A stretch of 64,000 nucleotides of DNA from Proteus vulgaris (GCF_023100685.1 NZ_CP090064.1:3658001-3722000), one strand, 5' to 3'; positions 43,411-53,561 are shown, counted from the first letter of the stretch. The notes: generated by a model from the sequence alone, not told the origin. Made by a program: numbers and translations.

Positions 43411-44637
43411 TTAAAACATTGCTTTACCATAATCGACCGGAGATAAACCGAAGTATTTCACAACAGTTTGGCCGATATCAGCGAAGGTTTCACGATGACC
43501 TAATGAACCAGGTTTAACTTTAGGACCATAAACCAGAACAGGAATGTGCTCACGAGTATGATCAGAACCTGGCCAAGTTGGGTCACAACCGTGGTCTGCT
43601 GTTAAGATAAGAATGTCATCTTCTTTTACCAGTTCCATTAGTTCTGGTAAGCGACGGTCGAATAATTCCAGTGCTTCACCATAACCGACAACATCACGAC
43701 GGTGGCCGTAAGAGGAGTCGAAGTCAACAAAGTTGGTGAAAACGATTGTGTTATCGCCCGCGAGTTTCATTTCTTCAAGTGTTGCATCAAACAGTGCATC
43801 AATACCTGTTGCTTTCACTTTTTTAGTGATACCTACGTTTGCGTAGATATCAGCAATTTTACCGATAGAAACAACATGACCTTGTTTTTCATCAACCAGT
43901 TTTTTCAACATAGTTGGTGCTGGTGGCTCTACGGCTAAATCATGACGATTACCTGTACGGGCGAAGTTACCTGGTTTATCACCAATAAATGGACGCGCAA
44001 TAACACGACCAATGTTGTAATCACCTTTGTTTAGTTCATCACGAGCAATTTCACACAGCTCATATAATTCGTCTAAACCGTAAGTTTCTTCATGACATGC
44101 AATTTGGAATACAGAGTCAGCAGAAGTATAGAAAATCGGTTTGCCGGTTTTCATGTGTTCTTCGCCAAGCTCATCCAAAATAACTGTACCAGATGCGTGA
44201 CAGTTGCCTAAGTACCCAGGTAATTTTGCACGTTTAACGATATTTTCTAGCAGTTCTTGTGGGAATGAGTTTTTCAACTCTTTAAAGTATCCCCAATCAA
44301 ACAGAACAGGAACACCTGCAATTTCCCAGTGGCCTGACGGAGTATCTTTGCCAGAAGAGATTTCACTCGCGTAGCCATAAGCACCGATGATATCTGCGTT
44401 TTTATCTAAACCAATAGGGAATTTACCTGTTGATTCTTCAGCGGCTTTACCTAAACCTAAACGGCAAAGATTTGGCAAATGAAGTGGGCCTTTACGACCT
44501 TCTTTATCTGCTTTACCGTCAGCAAACGCTTGTGCGATATGCCCTAAAGTATCTGAACCTTGGTCACCGAATTTCTCTGCATCACCAGCAGCACCGATAC
44601 CGAAGGAATCTAATACCATGATATGTACACGTTTCAT
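43411..44637 (-). CDS. deoB: Phosphopentomutase DeoB
   Basis: This 408-residue enzyme is of the alkaline-phosphatase-like superfamily. Its metal ligands include Asp in [13 protein letters not shown], Asp/His in SHGHR-type [10 protein letters not shown] and [20 protein letters not shown]; the active Thr lies in [12 protein letters not shown]. It interconverts (deoxy)ribose 1- and 5-phosphate. I chose the ATG at 44637 (AGGAGAG upstream; [13 protein letters not shown] as in E. coli) rather than the longer in-frame start at 44682. Confidence 0.97.
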   Translation of the reverse strand: MKRVHIMVLDSFGIGAAGDAEKFGDQGSDTLGHIAQAFADGKADKEGRKGPLHLPNLCRLGLGKAAEESTGKFPIGLDKNADIIGAYGYASEISSGKDTPSGHWEIAGVPVLFDWGYFKELKNSFPQELLENIVKRAKLPGYLGNCHASGTVILDELGEEHMKTGKPIFYTSADSVFQIACHEETYGLDELYELCEIARDELNKGDYNIGRVIARPFIGDKPGNFARTGNRHDLAVEPPAPTMLKKLVDEKQGHVVSIGKIADIYANVGITKKVKATGIDALFDATLEEMKLAGDNTIVFTNFVDFDSSYGHRRDVVGYGEALELFDRRLPELMELVKEDDILILTADHGCDPTWPGSDHTREHIPVLVYGPKVKPGSLGHRETFADIGQTVVKYFGLSPVDYGKAMF

Positions 44638-44703
44638 AATTCTCTCTCCTGTGTCATTCTCCGTAGACCACGGATATGTCACTTATAAATCGTAATTGAG
44701 TTC

Positions 44704-46026
44704 TTATTCGCTGATTTGACGGTACACCATTGGTGAGGCTTCACGTTTGCTATCACCAATTACCATCGCTTTACGGACTTCAGCCGCAGCTTCTTGCCAT
44801 GATTTTTCACTGTTAGCATGGATCATCGCTAACGGAGTGTCTGTATTGATTTCAGCACCAAGCGCTACGATGTCGCTTAATCCCACACTATAATCAATTG
44901 CATCAGTGGCTTTACGACGACCACCACCTAATGTCACAACAGACATACCTAATGCACGCGTATCCATTTCTGTGATAAACCCAGCTTTCTCAGCAAATAC
45001 AGGTTTACTTAATACCGCAGTTGGCAGGTATTTATTGTAGTTTTCAACAAAATCAGATGGGCCTTTCTGTGCTGCAACCATACGACCAAAGACTTCTGCC
45101 GCTTTACCGTTATCCAACACATCTTGCAGTTTTTGACGAGCCTGTTGACGATCATCCGCTAAACGGCCTGATACTAACATTTCAACACACAGCGCCATAG
45201 TAACTTCAAATAGACGTGGATTACGGTATTCACCAGTTAAGAATTGAACGGCTTCACGAACTTCGACAGCATTACCTGCGCTAGAAGCTAGAACTTCATT
45301 CATATCCGTTAACAGTGCTGTAGTTTGACAGCCTGCGCCATTTGCTACTTGAACAATAGACTCAGCCAGCTCTTCAGATTTCTGATAAGTCGGCATAAAG
45401 GCACCCGATCCCACTTTAACGTCCATCACTAATGCATCTAAGCCTTCAGCTAATTTTTTACCTAGAATAGAGGCTGTGATAAGAGGGATTGAATCAACTG
45501 TAGCAGTAATATCACGGGTAGCATAAAAGCGTTTATCAGCAGGTGCTAATGAATTAGTCTGTCCGATAATAGCAACACCCACGTTACGAATAATATCGCG
45601 GAATTTCTCATCATCAGGGAAGATATCGAAACCTGGAATAGCTTCGAGTTTATCTAATGTTCCACCTGTATGACCTAATCCACGACCTGAAATCATAGGA
45701 ACATAACCGCCACACGCGGCAACCATTGGCCCTAACATCAGTGAAGTGACATCACCCACACCACCTGTTGAGTGTTTATCAACAATTGGACCGTTTAAAT
45801 TTAGGCTTTTCCAGTTCAGTACTGTACCGGAATCACGCATAGCTAATGTCAGAGCAACACGCTCAGGCATCGTCATATCGTGGAAATAAATAGTCATTGC
45901 TAATGCAGCAATTTGACCTTCAGAAACAGTATTATCTCTGACACCGTTAATGAAAAAACGAATTTCTTCCTCTGTTAAAGGATGACCATCACGTTTTTTA
46001 CGAATAATCTCTTGGGCAAGAAACAC
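44704..46026 (-). CDS. deoA: Thymidine phosphorylase DeoA
   Basis: This 440-residue enzyme matches E. coli DeoA in length and motifs: [22 protein letters not shown] at the N-terminus, [10 protein letters not shown] (phosphate site), [16 protein letters not shown] (family signature) and [11 protein letters not shown]. It cleaves thymidine and deoxyuridine to the base and deoxyribose 1-phosphate. It lies between deoC and deoB, with AGGAGG-like CAGGAGGTTG upstream of the ATG. Confidence 0.97.
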   Translation of the reverse strand: MFLAQEIIRKKRDGHPLTEEEIRFFINGVRDNTVSEGQIAALAMTIYFHDMTMPERVALTLAMRDSGTVLNWKSLNLNGPIVDKHSTGGVGDVTSLMLGPMVAACGGYVPMISGRGLGHTGGTLDKLEAIPGFDIFPDDEKFRDIIRNVGVAIIGQTNSLAPADKRFYATRDITATVDSIPLITASILGKKLAEGLDALVMDVKVGSGAFMPTYQKSEELAESIVQVANGAGCQTTALLTDMNEVLASSAGNAVEVREAVQFLTGEYRNPRLFEVTMALCVEMLVSGRLADDRQQARQKLQDVLDNGKAAEVFGRMVAAQKGPSDFVENYNKYLPTAVLSKPVFAEKAGFITEMDTRALGMSVVTLGGGRRKATDAIDYSVGLSDIVALGAEINTDTPLAMIHANSEKSWQEAAAEVRKAMVIGDSKREASPMVYRQISE

Positions 46027-46055
46027 TGCAACCTCCTGGCTTTATAGCATTGATA

Positions 46056-46079
46056 ACGCCCACAATAAAACGTGGGCGT
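46056..46079 (-). promoter_or_regulatory. Intercistronic stem-loop deoC-deoA
   Basis: ACGCCCAC and GTGGGCGT form a perfect 8-bp stem with an 8-base loop in the 67-bp gap. The absence of a T-run in either direction argues against a terminator; an mRNA stability role is inferred. Confidence 0.65.
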
Positions 46080-46093
46080 ATTACACGAATGGA

Positions 46094-46873
46094 TTAGTAA
46101 CCACTAGACGATTTTTGCTCGCCATGACCTAAAGTGGCTAGTAAATTACCTAACAAGCTTGATGCGCCAAAACGGAAGTGACGGGCATCAACCCAGTTGT
46201 CACCCATAATGCGGTTAGCTAATGCTAGATATTGAGCAGCTTCTTCAGCGGTACGAACACCACCTGCAGGTTTAAAACCAACTTCTTTGCCAACACCCAT
46301 ATCGTGGATCACTTGGATCATTAACTCAGCGCTTTCCAGTGTTGCATTTACAGGTACTTTACCTGTGGAAGTTTTAATAAAGTCAGCACCCGCTTTGATT
46401 GAAATTTCAGAGGCTTTACGGATAAGAGCAGGATCTTTCAGCTCACCCGTTTCAATGATGACTTTCAATAAAGAACCTGCTTCTGCGCAAGCTTCTTTAC
46501 ATGCTTTAACGATATCAAAACCGATTTGCTCGTTACCTGCCATTAATGCACGGTAAGGGAAAACTACGTCAACCTCATCTGCGCCATAAGCTAATGCCGC
46601 ATTGGTTTCAGCTAATGCGATATCTAAATCATCATTACCATGAGGGAAGTTAGTTACGGTTGCGATACGGACTTCTGGTGTACCCTGTTCGCGTAACACT
46701 TTACGTGCTAACGGAATAAAGCGTGGGTAGATACAAATAGCGGCTGTATTGCCTTCTGGGCTTTTAGCCTGATGACATAACGCAGTCACTTTTGCATCAG
46801 TGTCATCATCATTTAATGTAGTTAAATCCATCAAAGACAGCGCAAGGCGCGCTGCAGCGGTTAAATCTGTCAT
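46094..46873 (-). CDS. deoC: Deoxyribose-phosphate aldolase DeoC
   Basis: This 259-residue class I aldolase has the Schiff-base lysine in [11 protein letters not shown], a second active lysine in [11 protein letters not shown] and the catalytic Asp in [12 protein letters not shown]. It splits 2-deoxyribose 5-phosphate into glyceraldehyde 3-phosphate and acetaldehyde. The ATG at 46873 with GGAG upstream gives [26 protein letters not shown], matching E. coli. It is the first gene of the operon, with a long structured leader and two CRP sites upstream. Confidence 0.97.
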   Translation of the reverse strand: MTDLTAAARLALSLMDLTTLNDDDTDAKVTALCHQAKSPEGNTAAICIYPRFIPLARKVLREQGTPEVRIATVTNFPHGNDDLDIALAETNAALAYGADEVDVVFPYRALMAGNEQIGFDIVKACKEACAEAGSLLKVIIETGELKDPALIRKASEISIKAGADFIKTSTGKVPVNATLESAELMIQVIHDMGVGKEVGFKPAGGVRTAEEAAQYLALANRIMGDNWVDARHFRFGASSLLGNLLATLGHGEQKSSSGY

Positions 46874-46894
46874 AAAACTCTCCAACGATGTTTC

Positions 46895-47073
46895 TTAAGC
46901 CCTTTTGGGCATACGCTTAAGGTTAGCGATTAAATTTGTTGGCGAGCGGACTTGGTTCCTTGAAGATGTTGTTGTAACTAGTGCTACAACGACAGCTGAG
47001 CTCCCTCTCACCGCGCTATGCTCACTTCGGCGACCCGTCATTGAGCCTTCGCCATTCCATGAAGTTTCAGCAC
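46895..47073 (-). promoter_or_regulatory. GC-rich structured leader of the deo operon
   Basis: This stretch is far richer in G+C than surrounding intergenic DNA. Near the deoC ribosome-binding site lies GCCC-TTTT-GGGC enclosed by TTAAG/CTTAA (46895-46920). Further up, GTTGTA/TACAAC pair (46971-46990). A 12-codon minus-strand open frame starts at 47060 (MEWRRLNDGSPK, stop 47022-47024). These could form a regulatory 5' leader; no named riboswitch fits. Confidence 0.4.
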
Positions 47074-47105
47074 ATCTTATTTGAACACGCTAAGGAACAA
47101 TTAGA

Positions 47106-47121
47106 TGTGCTTTACGTCACA
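47106..47121. promoter_or_regulatory. CRP site, promoter-proximal, deoP2-like
   Basis: TGTGC-N6-TCACA matches 9 of 10 consensus bases. A TCAAAT hexamer at 47079-47084 (minus strand) would put this site near -41, a class II position. Its centre is 52 bp from the second CRP site. Confidence 0.7.
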
Positions 47122-47157
47122 CTAATCAAATGTAACTTGCAAGCAATGACATAAAAA

Positions 47158-47173
47158 TGTGATTGATATCACA
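47158..47173. promoter_or_regulatory. CRP site, promoter-distal, deoP2-like
   Basis: TGTGA-N6-TCACA is perfect, within the extended palindrome AATGTGA...TCACAATT. In E. coli deoP2 two CRP sites at about -41 and -93 sandwich CytR; the 52-bp spacing here reproduces that geometry. Confidence 0.8.
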
Positions 47174-47345
47174 ATTAGGTCATTTTCTGGTTTAATGTTA
47201 CTTTAATACCGTTTTTAAGTCGTCTTTATAACGCAAGAAAAGTGTAATACACATTAAATGACAACCTTTGTGACCATATTCAATACAATCTGCGAAATAT
47301 CTCACACAATAAAAGTAGTTAACATTACAACAGAAAACAAACATA

Positions 47346-47380
47346 AAAGAGCAGATAGGTAAAATACCCATCTGCTCTTT
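47346..47380 (-). terminator. Terminator of the nucleoside transporter gene
   Basis: AAAGAGCAGAT and ATCTGCTCTTT form a perfect 11-bp stem with a small inner GGTA/TACC pairing, followed on the minus strand by TTTATGTTT. It lies 13 bp beyond the transporter stop. Confidence 0.85.
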
Positions 47381-47393
47381 ACAATTAAATCAA

Positions 47394-48695
47394 TTAAGCG
47401 GCAACAACTGCCATTGCCGTTAATGCAAAGAAGAATCCTGCAATTGTTGCACTCATTAAGTTAGAGAGTGTACCAGCTAGCACAGCTTTCATTCCTAAAC
47501 GAGCCACATCTTTACGACGGTTTGGCGCCATTCCACCTAAACCACCTAGCAGTACAGCAACAGAAGATAGGTTAGCAAAACCACATAATGCAAAGGAGAT
47601 AATAACCTTCGTTTGAGCAGATAATACTACTAATCCAGAACCTGCAACTAATGCATCCTCTTTTAGGTATTTACTAAATTCAGAGTAAGCATAGAACTCA
47701 TTGATAACAATTTTTTGTCCAATAAATGAGCCGGCAATGGTTGCCTCACTCCAAGGTACACCAATCAAGAAGGCAATTGGTGCAAATACCCAACCTAGCA
47801 CCAGTTCTAATGAGAAATTCTCATAGCCAAACCAGCCACCAATGCCACCAAGAATACCATTGACTAATGCAATCAAGGCGACGAAAGCAAGCAACATGGC
47901 ACCTACGTTTAGGGCAAGCTGTAGACCAGAAGATGCGCCCGCAGCTGCGGCATCGATAATATTGGCTGGTTTTTCGTCATCTGCCATTTTATCAAGCGCA
48001 TCTTTTTGATCGTCTGGCGTTTCTGTTTCAGGGATCAACAATTTAGCAAAGAGTAAACCACCTGGCGCCGCCATAAAGGATGCGGTGATCAAATACTCTA
48101 ATGGCACACCCATGCTGGCATACCCAGCAAGCACTGAACCCGCAACAGAAGCTAAACCACCACACATAACAGCAAAGAGTTCAGAGGTTGTCATTCTTGC
48201 AATATAAGGGCGAACAACAAGTGGGGCTTCTGTTTGTCCAACGAAAATATTTGCAGTGGCAGACATAGATTCTGTTCGTGATGTGCCAAGTACTTTTTGT
48301 AAGCCACCACCGAGAATTTTAATGACAATTTGCATAATGCCAAGGTAATACAGCACTGCAATGAGTGAAGAGAAGAACACGATAACAGGCAGTACGCGTA
48401 GGGCGAATACGAAACCGCCACCACCAAACAACTCGAACATTTTATCTGATACTAGGCCTGCAAATAGGAAGCTCATCCCGTTATTGCCGTAATCAATTAC
48501 ATTCTTGACGCCATCAGAAACCGCAAGAAGTACCTCGCGACCACCGTCGGAATAAAGAACAAATGCACCTAAGCCAATCTGAATAAGGAATGCGCCACCA
48601 ACTGTACGTAGTCTAATTGCACGTCGATTGCTGGAAAACAGAATGGCTATCAAAATTAATGTTGCCATTCCGACCAAGCTCATAATGAGTTGCAT
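47394..48695 (-). CDS. Concentrative nucleoside transporter (CNT family, YeiM/NupX-like)
   Basis: This 433-residue polytopic protein has three N-terminal helices, then the CNT core with GQTEAPLVVRPYI (the substrate/sodium-binding GQxExP motif), MCGGLASVAGSVLAGYASMGVP, IGVPWSEATIAGSFIGQKIVINEFYAYSEF and the C-terminal LCGFANLSSVAVLLGGLGGMAPNRR. It resembles E. coli YeiM/PsuT more than NupC. It imports nucleosides for the neighbouring deo enzymes. I chose the ATG at 48695 (AGGGA 7 bases upstream) over 48713. It has its own CRP-type site and terminator. Confidence 0.92.
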   Translation of the reverse strand: MQLIMSLVGMATLILIAILFSSNRRAIRLRTVGGAFLIQIGLGAFVLYSDGGREVLLAVSDGVKNVIDYGNNGMSFLFAGLVSDKMFELFGGGGFVFALRVLPVIVFFSSLIAVLYYLGIMQIVIKILGGGLQKVLGTSRTESMSATANIFVGQTEAPLVVRPYIARMTTSELFAVMCGGLASVAGSVLAGYASMGVPLEYLITASFMAAPGGLLFAKLLIPETETPDDQKDALDKMADDEKPANIIDAAAAGASSGLQLALNVGAMLLAFVALIALVNGILGGIGGWFGYENFSLELVLGWVFAPIAFLIGVPWSEATIAGSFIGQKIVINEFYAYSEFSKYLKEDALVAGSGLVVLSAQTKVIISFALCGFANLSSVAVLLGGLGGMAPNRRKDVARLGMKAVLAGTLSNLMSATIAGFFFALTAMAVVAA

Positions 48696-48713
48696 TGAAG
48701 GATCCCTGTTCAT

Positions 48714-49042
48714 ATAAAAATTTAATGGATTATCAATAACGCTCTAGTCAGAGCTTATTGACTCTTTTTGCCGGATAATTATACCTAGTCTAAGAAAAGA
48801 ACCCTCAACATCCATCACAAATAGGATCTGAAAAAAGTAACAAAAAGGTCACAAATGAGAAGCAGATCACATAAAAAGAGAGGAAAACGCATTTATTGAA
48901 TAGGTTGAATAAAGGGAAAACATCATATGATTAACAATCCTTGTATTCAATCTTAGACAATAAAGTTAAATAAACACCTTATTCATATAAATAAGATTAA
49001 ATTAAAATGAATTTTTAATCGTAGAATGAATCAATTCAACAA
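48714..49042. other. Intergenic region between nucleoside transporter gene and yjjV
   Basis: E. coli has yjjW and yjjI in the interval between yjjV and deoC; here neither is present. The region holds a CRP-like site (48856-48871) and otherwise AT-rich sequence. Confidence 0.5.
48856..48871. promoter_or_regulatory. CRP-like site upstream of the nucleoside transporter gene
   Basis: On the minus strand TGTGA-N6-TCTCA matches 9 of 10 consensus bases, 161 bp before the start. Another TGTGA half-site lies just downstream of it. CRP control would match that of deoC. Confidence 0.5.
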
Positions 49043-49825
49043 CTAGGCATTATCTGTTAACCGAAATAATTGTAGGCTATTAAGATAGAGTTGCTGTGCA
49101 ATTACCTCAGAGGGTTCTTGACGTAGCTCACAGAGTTGGGAAAAAACATATTGAATACGCTCAGGCCGATTAGGCTCACCTTGGAAACCACTCACTGGCA
49201 TATCAGGAGCATCTGTTTCTAGTAATAGCGATTCGAGTGGCAATGAAGCAATTGCTCGACGTGTCTTTTGTGCTCGTTCATAAGTAATCGTACCACCAAC
49301 ACCAATAAAATAACCTTGCTGAATAAATTTTTCAGCTTGTTGCTGGCTTCCTGCAAAACCGTGTACAACCCCTTTACGCGGAACATCATAACGACGTAAC
49401 AGCGCACTTAACTTATCGTGAGTTTTACGTGAGTGTAAAATAACGGGTAAATCAAACTTAGTTGCTAATTTAAGTTGTGCAATTAAAAAGCGTTCCTGCT
49501 TTTCTGGTTGCGGGTTATCCATATAGTCATCAAGCCCTATTTCTCCGATAGCAACACAACGAGGATCTATTTTTAGTTTCTGTTCTAATTCAATGAGATG
49601 CTGCTCTTTATGCTCTTCAATATATAAAGGATGTAATCCTAATGCGCTATATAATTGAGGATATTCATTTGATAACTCAGTCACCACATCAAAATTCCAA
49701 CGAGCAACTGCAGGAATAATAATTTTTTTAACTTGCGCTTGATGCGCTAAAGATAAGCTATTCGCAATATCATTATAAAAAACAGGAAAATCAAAATGAC
49801 AGTGAGTATCAATAAATTTATTCAT
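49043..49825 (-). CDS. yjjV: TatD-family metal-dependent hydrolase YjjV
   Basis: This 260-residue protein has the TatD metal ligands: HCHFD (residues 8-12), the Glu in GEIGLDD, HSRKT, VHGFAGS and LETDAPDMP. Sequence and neighbourhood (next to yjjU and close to the deo operon) match E. coli YjjV. TatD proteins are Mg-dependent DNases or phosphoesterases; the physiological substrate of YjjV is not established. Its start lies 2 bp after the yjjU stop, so the two are co-translated. Confidence 0.92.
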   Translation of the reverse strand: MNKFIDTHCHFDFPVFYNDIANSLSLAHQAQVKKIIIPAVARWNFDVVTELSNEYPQLYSALGLHPLYIEEHKEQHLIELEQKLKIDPRCVAIGEIGLDDYMDNPQPEKQERFLIAQLKLATKFDLPVILHSRKTHDKLSALLRRYDVPRKGVVHGFAGSQQQAEKFIQQGYFIGVGGTITYERAQKTRRAIASLPLESLLLETDAPDMPVSGFQGEPNRPERIQYVFSQLCELRQEPSEVIAQQLYLNSLQLFRLTDNA

Positions 49826-49827
49826 TC

Positions 49828-50883
49828 TTAAACCTGCCTTACATCAGGATGCACGCTTCTTGTTCCTTGTTGAATAATAGAAGCATCCTCCGCTTTATCC
49901 GCCTTTGCTTCTTGCTCAAATAGGCTAAAGATTTTTTTATCATGCTGTTTGAATTTTTTCTTAGAAAAATGCTGACCTATTGTCGCTAAAAAATAGCGTC
50001 CACAACGCCTACCTACATGATAATCATGATTTAATGCATTTAAACGACTACCTAATGCACTTGATTGTAACGTCGTTGGTGGATAGATTTCGATAACCAC
50101 AACATCTTCTGGAGGCGATTGAATAAATTTAAGTGTTTCGGTATAGGTTTCAATATGAACTTGAGCCATCGCCATAAAACGTTGTAAACGGCTATTTTCG
50201 AACCATTTACCCATACGATCGACCCACTCAGTGGTATATTGATATTCAGAAGGCACCGTACGCACAACAACAATAGTACGACAACCCCGCCGATAAGCTT
50301 CCCTGACAGGAATAGCATCACTTATTCCGCCATCATGATAGACAACATCATGGAATAAAACACCATTACGATAAAAAGCAGGAATTGCACTAGATGCTTT
50401 GATGATATCAAGCCAAGTTGGCTCATCTGGTTGAAAATAATTTGCTTGGAAATTATCAGAACGACTGGCTACCATATAAAATTCACGGCCAGTATCAAAA
50501 CGCCGTAATGCTGTTGGCATATCAAGAGGCATTTCTTTTGCTGTCGTTTCTATATACCAATCTAAATCTAATAAATTACCGCCACGGACAAATCGGATAG
50601 GATTAAAAAATTGGTTATTAGTTGTATAACGATTAATAATTTTACGCGCATAGCCACGCTGACCACAGGCAAAAGCGGATAAATTTTGTGCGCCCGCAGA
50701 CACCCCAAGCAAAATATCGAAGGGATCAAATTGTGAACGCATAAATTCATCAAGAACACCTGCGGTAAAGATCCCACGTTGACCTCCACCTTCACAGACT
50801 AAAGCGACTTTACCTTGTGGTAGAGATGATTGAAATTCGAGTGCTGTAATATTATTTAATGTGACAGGTATATACTTCCCCAT
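49828..50883 (-). CDS. yjjU: Patatin-like phospholipase YjjU
   Basis: This 351-residue protein has the patatin catalytic dyad: Ser in LLGVSAGAQNLSAF (GxSxG) and Asp in YHDGGISDAIP, with the oxyanion loop EGGGQRGIF. It matches E. coli YjjU over its full length except the tail. The predicted activity is acyl hydrolase on lipids; the physiological substrate is unknown. I chose the ATG at 50883 (AAGGAG upstream; MGKYIPVTLNNI as in E. coli). It forms an operon with yjjV. Confidence 0.93.
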   Translation of the reverse strand: MGKYIPVTLNNITALEFQSSLPQGKVALVCEGGGQRGIFTAGVLDEFMRSQFDPFDILLGVSAGAQNLSAFACGQRGYARKIINRYTTNNQFFNPIRFVRGGNLLDLDWYIETTAKEMPLDMPTALRRFDTGREFYMVASRSDNFQANYFQPDEPTWLDIIKASSAIPAFYRNGVLFHDVVYHDGGISDAIPVREAYRRGCRTIVVVRTVPSEYQYTTEWVDRMGKWFENSRLQRFMAMAQVHIETYTETLKFIQSPPEDVVVIEIYPPTTLQSSALGSRLNALNHDYHVGRRCGRYFLATIGQHFSKKKFKQHDKKIFSLFEQEAKADKAEDASIIQQGTRSVHPDVRQV

Positions 50884-50981
50884 AATGTCTCCTTTATACA
50901 ACTTAACAAAGGATACCCGCACATTTTTTCGGCGTCATTATTTTTACGTATTCATACAAATAAAAAACAACGTATCTTAAT

Positions 50982-51326
50982 TTAAGATCGAATATTTACT
51001 GAAGAATCAACACTTTTTACACCTTCTACTTTTTCAATAATTTGCATAATTTGCGCTTCTTGCTCTTTATTCTTAACAAAGCCTGTCACAAATACATGAC
51101 CAAATTCTGTACGAATAGAAAGCGATTCACTATCAATGCTTTCGATCGGCAATAATGTGTCTTTAATTTTTGTAGAAATCGCGGTATCGCTGATAGCGTA
51201 ACCTGTGTTATTCGTTCCACTATTAATTTCGCTATACCATGATGTTTCAGCTGATGCTCCCATACTGACAAAAGCAAGCCCCATGGACATAAATAATGCT
51301 AATTTAAACGTTTTATATTGTTTCAT
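50982..51326 (-). CDS. OsmY-like periplasmic BON-domain protein (single BON)
   Basis: This 114-residue exported protein (signal peptide ending ...SMGASA) has one BON domain: DTAISTKIKDTLLPIESIDSESLSIRTEFGHVFVTGFVKNKEQEAQIMQIIEKVEGVKSVDSSVNIR. E. coli OsmY at this position between prfC and yjjU has two BON domains and about 200 residues, so this is a shortened version or a one-domain paralogue. BON domains bind phospholipid or other membrane material. The ATG at 51326 follows GGGGAG. The small ytjA gene found here in E. coli is absent. Confidence 0.85.
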   Translation of the reverse strand: MKQYKTFKLALFMSMGLAFVSMGASAETSWYSEINSGTNNTGYAISDTAISTKIKDTLLPIESIDSESLSIRTEFGHVFVTGFVKNKEQEAQIMQIIEKVEGVKSVDSSVNIRS

Positions 51327-51344
51327 TGCTCTCCCCTTAATCAC

Positions 51345-51665
51345 AATAACTGAGTTAGGAAATGTGTGTGTTTTAATATCTTTATTTTTATGAAGTACTA
51401 CAAAAAATTAACAAATTAAGTTATTACACTAATAAGCTATTAGTATTAAATAAAGCAAAAAATAGCAAATAAAGACTAATCCTAATAATTTTATTCTAAT
51501 AATAACCAATAAAACTATAAAAAATTTTACATAAATTTATAAATAAGTGTAAAAACAGATATCATGTTAACAGAAATAAAAAAGAGTAATTCCAAATATA
51601 GAAGGGCTTTTTGGTAGGATATTAGGGATATGCAGAGTAGATTTAACAAAGAAAAACGAAGAAAC
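51345..51665. other. Intergenic region upstream of the osmY-like gene
   Basis: AT-rich sequence without a convincing gene or strong repeat. It should carry the osmY-like promoter. Confidence 0.4.
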
Positions 51666-51697
51666 AAAAAAGGCTATATTAAAAAATATAGCCTTTT
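51662..51697 (-). terminator. Terminator downstream of prfC
   Basis: AAAAGGCTATATT and AATATAGCCTTTT form a perfect 13-bp stem with a 4-base loop. On the minus strand it continues TTTTTTGTTT. It is the nearest terminator for prfC, lying beyond the repeat element. Confidence 0.88.
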
Positions 51698-51709
51698 CAT
51701 TAGATTACA

Positions 51710-51973
51710 TACTCTAAATAATTCGAGTTGCAACTGTAAGTATGCCAATACCATTACTCTAAATAATTCAAGTTGCAACTAGGCGACAAGTAAATGAGTC
51801 GCTAGGAACATACACAAGTATGTGACTAGTGCGAATGAACGTAGTCAACAACGTTGCAGCTTGAAGTATGACGAGTAAATGAGTCGCTAGGAACATACAC
51901 AAGTATGTGACTAATGCGAATGAACGTAGTCAACAACGCTACACCTTGAAGTATGACGAGTAAGACGAGTATT
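51710..51973. repeat. Composite intergenic repeat: duplicated left end and two tandem 85-bp units
   Basis: A 26-bp left end (TACTCTAAATAATTC...TTGCAACT) occurs at 51710-51735 and again at 51755-51780. Two tandem units of 85 bp follow (51785-51869 and 51870-51954), each with the internal stem ACATAC-ACAA-GTATGT and the run GCGAATGAACGTAGTCAAC; a third copy begins at 51955. The right end (GCTTGAAGTATGACGAGTA) is an imperfect inverted copy of the left end, so the element is MITE-like. It belongs to a type I recall as dispersed in Morganellaceae and Yersiniaceae genomes. Its right edge abuts the prfC stop codon. Confidence 0.85.
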
Positions 51974-53561
51974 AGTGTTCACGAGTCTGATGAAACTCAA
52001 CATCAGGATAACGTTCACGCGTTAAATTCAAGTTCACCATCGTTGGTGCGATATACGTTAAGTTATCACCACCATCTAGTGCCAAGTTTTGTTCATTTTT
52101 ACGTTTAAATTCTTCGAGTTTCTTCTCGTTATCACACTCAACCCAGCGTGCCGTTGAAACGTTAACGGATTCATAAATCGCTTCAACGTTATATTCACTC
52201 TTAAGTCTTGCAACAACCACATCAAACTGAAGTACACCGACCGCACCAACGATTAAATCGTTATTAGCCAATGGTCTAAAGACTTGTACCGCACCTTCTT
52301 CTGATAACTGTACCAATCCTTTAAGTAACTGTTTCTGTTTTAACGGATCACGTAAACGAATACGGCGGAATAACTCTGGCGCAAAGTTAGGAATACCCGT
52401 GAATTTCAGAATTTCACCTTGCGTAAAAGTATCACCAATCTGAATGGTACCATGGTTATGAAGACCAATAATATCGCCAGGGTAAGCATGTTCAACGTGA
52501 GAACGATCACCTGCCATAAAGGTTAATGCATCTGAAATCACCACATCTTTTTTGATTCGGACTTGATGTAATTTCATACCTTTATCATACATACCGGATA
52601 CAACACGTAAAAATGCGACACGGTCGCGGTGCTTAGGGTCCATATTTGCTTGGATTTTAAAAACAAAGCCAGTGAACGTTTCTTCATTAGCTGTAACTTG
52701 GCGCATATCTGTTTGGCGAGGCATTGGTGCTGGCGCCCATTTTACAAGGCCATCAAGCATGTGGTTAACACCAAAGTTACCTAATGCTGTACCAAAGAAC
52801 ACAGGTGTTAATTCACCTGCTAAAAAGGCTTCATGATCAAATTCATGAGATGCGCCTAATACTAGCTCTAACTCGTCACGTAATTGGCTTGCTAAATCAT
52901 CACCTATCGCTTCATCAAGCTCTGGGTTATCTAATCCTTTGATGACACGAGAATCTTGGATAGTGTGGCCTTGGCCTGTTTGATAAAGATAAGTTTCATC
53001 TTTCAGAATGTGATAAACCCCTTTAAAAAGTTTTCCACAACCGATAGGCCAAGTAACAGGACTGCAAGCAATTTTTAGCTCAGTTTCAACTTCGTCCATG
53101 ACTTCCATTGGGTCACGAATATCACGGTCGAGTTTATTCATAAAAGTCAGAATTGGAGTGTCACGTAAACGTGTTACTTCCATTAACTTACGTGTACGAT
53201 CTTCAACCCCTTTAGAAGAGTCAATCACCATTAAACAGCAGTCAACAGCCGTTAAAGTACGATAGGTATCTTCAGAGAAGTCTTCATGCCCTGGGGTATC
53301 GAGTAAGTTAACTAGACAATCAGCATAAGGGAATTGCATAACTGAGGTTGTAATAGAAATACCACGTTGTTTTTCCATTTCCATCCAGTCAGATTTTGCA
53401 TGCTGATTTGAACCACGTCCTTTTACGGTTCCTGCACGTTGAATCGCTTGTCCGAATAACAACACTTTTTCAGTGATAGTTGTTTTACCCGCATCGGGGT
53501 GGGAAATAATGGCAAAAGTTCTACGACGAGCAACTTCTTGCTGAAAAATAGGATTAGACAT
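51972..53561 (-). CDS. prfC: Peptide chain release factor 3 (RF3)
   Basis: This 529-residue translational GTPase is the same size as E. coli RF3. G1 is [11 protein letters not shown]2 lies in [10 protein letters not shown]3 is DTPGHEDF and G4 is MNKLDR. The C-terminal end [12 protein letters not shown] is identical in style to E. coli. RF3 removes RF1/RF2 from the ribosome after termination. The ATG at 53561 gives the E. coli-like length; an adjacent TTG adds one residue. The stop codon borders the repeat element. Confidence 0.97.
   Translation of the reverse strand: MSNPIFQQEVARRRTFAIISHPDAGKTTITEKVLLFGQAIQRAGTVKGRGSNQHAKSDWMEMEKQRGISITTSVMQFPYADCLVNLLDTPGHEDFSEDTYRTLTAVDCCLMVIDSSKGVEDRTRKLMEVTRLRDTPILTFMNKLDRDIRDPMEVMDEVETELKIACSPVTWPIGCGKLFKGVYHILKDETYLYQTGQGHTIQDSRVIKGLDNPELDEAIGDDLASQLRDELELVLGASHEFDHEAFLAGELTPVFFGTALGNFGVNHMLDGLVKWAPAPMPRQTDMRQVTANEETFTGFVFKIQANMDPKHRDRVAFLRVVSGMYDKGMKLHQVRIKKDVVISDALTFMAGDRSHVEHAYPGDIIGLHNHGTIQIGDTFTQGEILKFTGIPNFAPELFRRIRLRDPLKQKQLLKGLVQLSEEGAVQVFRPLANNDLIVGAVGVLQFDVVVARLKSEYNVEAIYESVNVSTARWVECDNEKKLEEFKRKNEQNLALDGGDNLTYIAPTMVNLNLTRERYPDVEFHQTREH

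Noticed and set aside
46287..46556. 89-codon plus-strand open frame inside deoC
   Set aside because: It is antisense to a well-conserved gene, has no ribosome-binding site and no recognisable protein features; it is a shadow frame.
51710..51973. CRISPR array
   Set aside because: There are repeated units, but they are 85-bp direct tandem copies without unique spacers, and their internal and terminal symmetry is that of a MITE-like element; no cas gene is present.
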